From Rutpela maculata (taxonomy: Eukaryota; Arthropoda; Insecta; Coleoptera; Cerambycidae): a stretch of DNA of 64,000 bases. The notes beneath the pieces were generated by a model that saw nothing but the letters and a program-made list of their open reading frames with translations, did no database searches and had not been told where the DNA came from. Where the stretch lies: the NCBI GenBank assembly GCA_936432065.2, contig OW386285.2, positions 185,256,301-185,320,300 on the forward strand, read 5' to 3'. The first letter of the stretch is position 1; each line of letters begins with the position of its first letter. A program made the position numbers and the translations under genes. Below are positions 57,680 to 64,000 of this stretch, one piece after another.

Positions 57680-60263
57680 TATATCTTTATTCATTTATTT
57701 ATTTCAAATTTCTACACTACAGAATTAAATAAAAATTCCAATTGGTACATAGTAACTTACGACTAATTAATTAAAACTATACCTACACCCTCAGATAAGA
57801 GCAATACAATAATAAAATGAAAATGAATCAAAAGTAGGAAGAGTTTATTGCCTCGTAACAGATTTTTTAAGGATATATAAGCTGGTGCCAAACAAGTCGT
57901 ACTCAGCAAAATTGTTGTTGAAATTGGCCGCCATTCTGTCACAAAAAGCTTGTTGTCCATAGTTAGTCCTATGAGGCCTGATAAAAAATAGTCTTCTGTG
58001 GCGGGTGTTACAGGGTGCAACATGGAAATTAATGTTACTCAAAAGTGATGGACAATCGATAAATCCATTAATTAGCTTATGTAGAAAATAGAGAAGGGCA
58101 AGTTTCCTACGATCTTCTAGTGACCTTAACCCAGTTATCGCTAATCTTATATGAGACTCGAAAGCATGATACGGCAGACCCATTTTATAAACATAAAATT
58201 TTGTGAATCTATTTTGTACAGTTTCTAAGTGATATATATCTGAGAGGCATAGTGTGGTGACCATATTACGCTATTATATTCTAGGATACTGCGGACTAAA
58301 GTGTGATACAAGGTCATTATAGCGTGCGGATCGCTTATATGCTGTGTATGTCTTTTAATAAAGCCTAAAAGTCTCAGGACTTTGAGAGTTATATTGTTAA
58401 CATGATCTATGAAGCTAAGATCTTTATCGAAGGTAATGCCAAGGTTGCACACTGTGCAAGGGGCTTCCAAAATGGTGTTAATATTATAATTATAAATAAT
58501 GGGATTCTGACATTTATAGAAACGAAAAGTTTTGCATTTGTTGGTATTAACACACGTGATTTTGTCAGCTTAAAAAGTTATCTAGGTCTTTTTGAACTTT
58601 GAGACAATCGTCTAAAGATTTAATTACATAATAAAATTTTAGATCATCTGCATACATAAAGACATTACAATTTAAAAATGCGTCAATTGCATCTTTAACA
58701 AAAAACAGAAAAAGACTGGACCGATGTGGGATCCTTGAGAAACTCCCGACATTACACTTATTATATTAGAGACACTTTCTCACAGATTTTAACACATAGA
58801 TGTCTGTCCTGTAGGTAAGACTTAATCCATTCTAGGTAAACTCCAGCAATTCCCATACATTTCAGTTTATGCAATAGAAGTTTGTGACAGTTGCTGTCGA
58901 AGGCTTTTGACAGGTCCGTATAGATAACGTCAACTTGTTCGCGTAGATAGTCATGATATGTCGCCAGGTTTGTAGCGATGGACCGCCCTTTGTAGAACCC
59001 ATGTTGCTCGTCGATTATTGACTTATTAAACGTGGTGAAAAGCTCATCAGTAAGTATGGATTCCATTATTTTTGGAATGCAGGAAATAATTGCAATTCCT
59101 CTAGAATTTTCGATTTTGGATTTGTTACCAGTTTTAAAGATTGGAGTAAGTGTAGAAGATTTCCATTCAGTAGAAAAAAAAGCTTTATCTAAAGACATCT
59201 GAAAAAGAATTCTAAGTGATTCTGAGAGCGTTGATGAGCAATTAATAAGAAGTACAGGCGGTATTCCATCCGGGCCGCCATTCTTATTTTTGTCCAGCGA
59301 TTTAAGTTTAGTTTCAATTTCTGCCATGGTAAAAAGGTGGTAACTTAAAGAGTGAATATTGTTGTAATCTGCTGTGACATTATCAGTAGATATATACTTA
59401 TGAACACAATAACAAGACTGGAAGTGCTTAGCAAAAGCATTAACAATGTCCTGAGGATCGTCTAAAGATACACCATTGTACTCCATAAATGTCGGTAAGC
59501 CATGTTCCTTTTTAAGAGAATTAATATAAGACCAGAAATACTTAATATTAGTGGGAATCACGAGTTCCGCGTTAGATACATATAGAAGGTAGCATATGTC
59601 TATATGGTATTTAGTTTCTTTCCTTATATTGGAATATTCCAGGTAATCACTTTCAAGCCTAATCTTTTTGTACTTTTTGTACAGTTTGTTCTTTAAGGCC
59701 ATACGTTTCCTTAAGTGGAAGTTGTACCATTTTGGGTACTTATCGGAGACCATGTATTTCTTGGGAACAAATTGGTTAATTCCTGATGAAAGTATGTCAT
59801 AAAACTGGGATACTGCTGAATCAACACATTCATGAGTAGATAGGACTGACCAGTCAGTATTTCTCCAATGGTTGTTAAGGGCATGAAAGTTTGCTTTATG
59901 GAAGAGGAATACTTTTTCTATGTGCTTATTTTTAAGGATCTCGATGTGTGCAAAATCAGTGTTGATTACTAATGGGGGATGATATGTCAACTGTACTTAA
60001 GAGTTCAATAGCTTGTTTGACTGAGATCTCAATTTCATCGTTGAAGATGAAGTCCAAAAGTCTGCCTTGGTGATTCGGTATATTATTGTGTTGTTGAAGT
60101 TCAAGACAGGAGATGTTGTTGATAATGCAGGGGTTAGAAGTGTAGCTCGGATCGAGAGTATCTTCCTCTAACTGCCAGAAGATAAAGGACAAACTGAAGT
60201 TGCCAGCTATTATGATGTTGGCTTTATCATAATGCCTTTGAATCTCAAGGAGATTGTTGATGA
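57680..60263 (-). pseudogene. Jockey-like non-LTR retrotransposon A
   Basis: The main ORF (58761-59990) covers the EN-RT linker (WYNFHLRKRMALKNKLYKKY) and RT fingers/palm (NGGPDGIPPVLL, GFYKGRSIATNLA, VIYTDLSKAFDS). The YADD-type motif region and thumb continue in other frames to 57845 (LHKLINGFIDCPSLL), and the endonuclease end lies upstream (59956-60192, GRLLDFIF). Short AAATAAAT-type tail repeats at 57681-57705 mark the 3' end. Several frameshifts inactivate it. Upstream it stops abruptly at 60263 where element B's tail begins. Confidence 0.85.
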
Positions 60264-60589
60264 ACAGTTGATATTTATTTATTTATTTATTTATTTAAAT
60301 TACATTACTCAACAGGTTAAGACCCAATTACAGAGTAATATCCACATACTCATTAAAATATTTAACAATGTAAATGTAAATAAACAACACTAGATAACTA
60401 AAAATAATACACATATATGTACATCCACACCACATACACACCACACACACACACACACACAAACATATAATACGGAAACATAAAATATCACTATGGCTTA
60501 TAATACATCTAGCAGGACCTTTTTCAAGGCTTTCTGGCTGATGAAAAATATATCACAGTGAGATTGCACTTGATTGTATAAAAACCGCT

Positions 60590-61278
60590 GCCCAAGGAAT
60601 CACTACTTCCACATCCAGATTTTCTATCCAAGTCACTCACAACAAAAAAATTTTGTGTGTGGAAATAATTGCTTATGGAACTTTAATAATATAATATTTA
60701 AAATCCTCTACCCCAAAAACCTATAAAACGATACCCCACATCGGTAGTGGGGTGGGGGTGCTGATAGGGGGTGGTAGTGGGGGTGGATGAAGTAAAAAAA
60801 TATTTTGAAATTTCTGGTTCTTGTACACACACTAAATCACAATTTTTTTTCATCCCCTTTAATAATGGGGTGGGGGTGGTAATGGGGGTGGCTAATGCCA
60901 AAAATTTTTTTGAGACCTTAGCTTCTCTTTAATATACTAAATACCAATTTTCTGGACTCTTACGTGCTTAATTTACCTATTTACCCCAAATTTACCCCAA
61001 TTTACCCCCAACCCTTCGATGGAACAAGATGAAAATATAATCTAGTTCCAGATCACGTTAAAATACATACGTGTAATAAATTTCAAGTCAATATCTTAAA
61101 CGGTTCCAGAGTAAACGTGCGCACAAAAAAAGTTACAGACCGACAGACAGACAGAAATTTTTTTTTCGCTCAAACTTAAAATCTCGACGTTTCATGACAT
61201 TCTAAGCCTATTTGAACAATAAAAATTTAAAAAAATTTTTTTGTCGTTACTATACTTCCACTGGATGTGGAAGTAATA
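60590..61278 (-). repeat. Copy of the 'CTTCCACATCC' repeat inside Jockey B
   Basis: The outer segments are 'acttccacatccagattttc' and 'ggatgtggaagta'. The distal end extends to 'accgctgcccaaggaatcac', also present in the 8.7 kb copy, so those bases belong to the repeat. The core has a G-rich simple stretch (about 60738-60900, GGGGTGGGGGTG). It interrupts the C-terminal codons of element B's RT polyprotein. Confidence 0.75.
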
Positions 61279-62285
61279 CACATTCTATATAATGGTGAGT
61301 TTATCAGATTGTTGGAGTGAGCTATATCTGGAAGGTAGAAAGTGTTAGTTGCTCTCGTAGAGTGAGAAGGCACATTTACGTGTATGTGAGACAAAAATTC
61401 GGAGTTATCAATAAATCCAATGAATAATTTTCGAAGATATACAATACAGTTTATCCTCTTTTCTAGTGTTTCAATGTTATACAGTTCCAGCAGCCGTATT
61501 TTTGGAATATTTACATTATAAATACCCACATCCTTATAGTACAAGTATCTTAAAAATCTGTTTTGGATCTTTTCAACGCTATATATATGGCACTGATATC
61601 GAGGACTCCATACAAGTGAGGCATATTCTAGTAAGCTCCTGATAAACGAAATATAAAGTTGAGTTATACATTTAATGTTAGTAAACTGTCTAGTATTTCG
61701 CACGATAAAGCCATACATCTTAGATGCCTTCAGTGTAACATTTGAAATATGTTTAGTGAAGGTGAGACCAGAATCAAAGGTCACGCCCAAATCCCGCACC
61801 TCTCCAACCCGATCCAATACTATTCCATCCATGTCGTAATTATTATTAAGTGATATTTTTTTACGAGTAAATGTCGTTATATTACATATAATTTAAATTA
61901 TTACTCACAGACCACATTTGTATGTTATTTATATCAGCTTGAAGGTTATAACTGTCTTCAACTTTATCTATCTTGGAAAATATTTTCAAGTCATCAGGAA
62001 AAAGTAAATATGATGAGGTTTCAATGACACTGGTGATACTATTTATAAACATAAGAAATAGTAGAGGACCGAGGTTAGAGCCTGCAACAAATGACTCCGA
62101 GACATAACCTCTTATAACCACCTGTTGATTTCTATTATGTAAGTAAGAAGACATAAATCGAGCTAAGTTATCATGAAAGCCAAACTCTCTGCTCAGTTTA
62201 CTTAAAAGTATGCCATGCGAAACAGTGTCAAATGCTTTCGCGAAGTCAGTATAGACGACATCTACCTGACCATGGTTATAGTGTG

Positions 62286-62949
62286 AGATCCCAGAGCTGC
62301 CAGACCTACGTCATTTTAGCAAAGCTAATATTTTGCCAACGAATAGTGTAATATCTAGTTAAGAACGTATGCGTATTTGCTAGCTTGAAAGCGGGGCGCT
62401 TTTGCAGAAAACAGGTACAAAAGGTACATACAAATTTTAACACCTACGTTAAAGTGTGATAGCTGATTTAATTTTCAAGTGACACGCTGACGACATCGTG
62501 TAAACGTCAATCTCCGAATCTTAAGGTCCGAGGTTCAATCCCTGAGCGTTCTCAGTTTTTTTTTCAAATATACGTACTAAGAAAAAAGTTATGGCCAAAA
62601 ATAATAAATATTTCCCTATCGGTTGTCTCTTTCTTGGTAATCGCCACTTTAAGTTAATATTTGTTGAAAAAAAAAAAGCTGAGAACGCTCAGGGATCGAA
62701 CTTCGGACCTTAAGATTCGGAGGTTGATGCTTACACCATGTCGTTAGCCTCTCACTTGAAAAATAAATCAGCTGTCATACTTTAACGTAGGAGCGAAAAA
62801 TTTTTATGTACCTTTTGTACCTGTTTCCTGCAAAAGCGCCCCGCTTTCAAGCTAGCAAATATGCATACGTTCTTAACTAGATATTACACTATTCGTTGTC
62901 AAAATATTAGCTTTGCTAAAATGACGTAGGTCTGGCGGCTCTGGGATCT
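62286..62949. mobile_element. 660-bp palindromic element with tRNA-like arms
   Basis: Ends 'agatcccagagc' and 'gctctgggatct', then TGCCAGACCTACGTCATTTT and its near complement. Arms of about 285 bp are inverted copies. Each carries a Box-B-like word (GGTTCAATCCC near 62531, and its complement near 62690) within 'gaatcttaaggtccgaggtt'. The CAGAGC ends recall hAT elements but no clear 8-bp duplication was found. It lies inside the RT ORF of Jockey B. Confidence 0.8.
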
Positions 62950-64000
62950 TGGACTATTATCTAAAACATTAGAAATAAATTGAGTTAGGTTGCTAAGGTT
63001 GCTGACTGTAGACCTGTGTTTCATGAATCCTTGTTGGTGCATAGAGATGTTTTTGGATACTGATTTATATATGTCCTTATAAATGATTGATTCAAACAGT
63101 TTAGCCGGTACAGACAGTATGACAATTGGTCTATAATTTTTTATATCGGATCTATCACCTTTTTTAAAAATTGAGCAAAATTTCGCAACTTTCCAGGAGT
63201 GTGGAAACACTCCGGATTTTAAGCTCAAATTAAATATTATTTTTAACGGGTATGCAAAGATATCAGCACAACCTTTTACTATATATGACAGTAAGTGATC
63301 TGGCCCAATGGTTTTGTTAATTTTAAGATTAGCAATAGCCTCAAGGACATCCTCAGTTGACACAGACTGAATAGAGATCGGATTAGCATATATTTTATGG
63401 CTGATGTTATTATTGTTTACATCTTCTGCATCCACACTGTATACTCTACTGAAATTCATTGCAAAGGCATTAGCTATGGATTTACCATCAGTGTACTCAG
63501 TCCCATTTAGGTGCACTTTATTAGGAATGAAAACAGACCCTTTTTTGCTGTTTATATACTGCCAGAAAGACTTGCAGTCAGAACTGATGTCGTGCTGAAT
63601 TTTGACTAAATATTGTTCATGAGCATCATCAATGTCTCTTTTTATTTTGGCCCTAAGATATATTGTGTTTTCAGTTCAGCACTTTATATTTTTTGATTTC
63701 GTTCTAATTTTATCTTTTCTTTTTATGTCATTTATTATTTGTTTGGTAAACCACACCGAATATCTAGCACTCTTTTTAACTTTAGGTATACAGATTTCAA
63801 AGATATGATTAATTCTACTATAAAAAGTATCAACGGCGATGTTCACGTCAAATAAAGAGTCTAGATCACTCCAGTCAGTGTTCAGAAGTAAATGATAAAT
63901 AAGATCATAGTTTGCTTTTCTAAAATTATAATTTTGCGAGTTATCTGATGAAAGATCTTTGATAGTATTAGTTTTTATAGAAACAACTATGCTTAGAGTC

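Larger units (their letters stand above)
60264..64000 (-). pseudogene. Jockey-like non-LTR retrotransposon B, inserted in A
   Basis: The tail is (TAAA)n at 60264-60296, minus strand. ORF pieces in order from the right edge are the linker and RT start (62899-63516: INKTIGPDHLLSYIVKG, KNYRPIVILSVPAKLFE), the post-insertion RT with DFAKAFDTVSHG (about 62155-62280), LGPLLFLMFINSI and the catalytic FPDDLKIF (61882-62154), and the thumb/C-terminus (61227-61832: LLEYASLVWSPRYQ). YADD has become FPDD. Two repeats split it (60590-61278 and 62286-62949). It continues past the window edge. Confidence 0.83.

Overview
The window is AT-rich nuclear DNA of an animal, most probably an insect. It holds Jockey-, R1-, Gypsy-, P/THAP-, hAT- and Polinton-type elements, long (AT)n microsatellites and many foldback repeats. 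The species cannot be named from sequence alone, and I found no convincing host protein-coding gene. It reads as a repeat-dense intergenic region built by layered transposon insertions.

Layout. 1-12 kb: foldback and MITE-type repeats, including a 2.25 kb foldback (9838-12092) with a partial copy at the window start, and a mariner-like MITE nested in an older repeat (7445-8199). 12.7-16.8 kb: a young Gypsy-type LTR element with near-identical LTRs and an intact long gag, but lacking reverse transcriptase, RNase H and the integrase core; it sits inside an (AT)n tract. 18.4-24.4 kb: decayed Jockey-like and R1-like non-LTR elements. 26-38 kb: a roughly 10 kb P-element-like (THAP) transposon with inverted arms over 1 kb, inserted in a 151-bp satellite and itself carrying MITEs, a SINE and a 5S-rRNA-like fragment. 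37.9-42 kb: foldback elements and short satellites.

The centrepiece is a boundary-complete Maverick/Polinton at 42556-57606 (15,051 bp). It has terminal inverted repeats of about 650-670 bp and a perfect 6-bp target duplication, CTTACG. It carries a protein-primed DNA polymerase B, an RVE integrase with a chromodomain-like tail, a packaging ATPase, an adenain-like protease, a double-jelly-roll major capsid protein, a penton-like minor capsid protein, a PLA2-domain capsid protein, a short basic protein, several conserved or unknown proteins, a membrane protein and a tRNA-Leu(UAA)-like gene next to the right repeat. Genes fall into a leftward block (polymerase, capsid, protease, PLA2) and a rightward block (ATPase through the 223-aa protein), divergent from a 116-bp gap at 51898-52013. 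The gene set matches a virus-like element able to replicate, integrate and form virions, but several genes are broken: polB by frameshifts, the capsid gene by a TGA and a tail frameshift, the integrase by two frameshifts, the 52.8-53.8 kb gene by frameshifts, and the protease lacks an in-frame ATG. This copy is probably inactive, unless the homopolymer breaks are assembly errors.

Right of the Polinton, two leftward Jockey-like retroelements are nested: one (57.68-60.26 kb) was split by the 3' end of another (60.26 kb to the window end). The latter is itself interrupted by two repeats, one a 660-bp palindrome with a tRNA-like motif in each arm.
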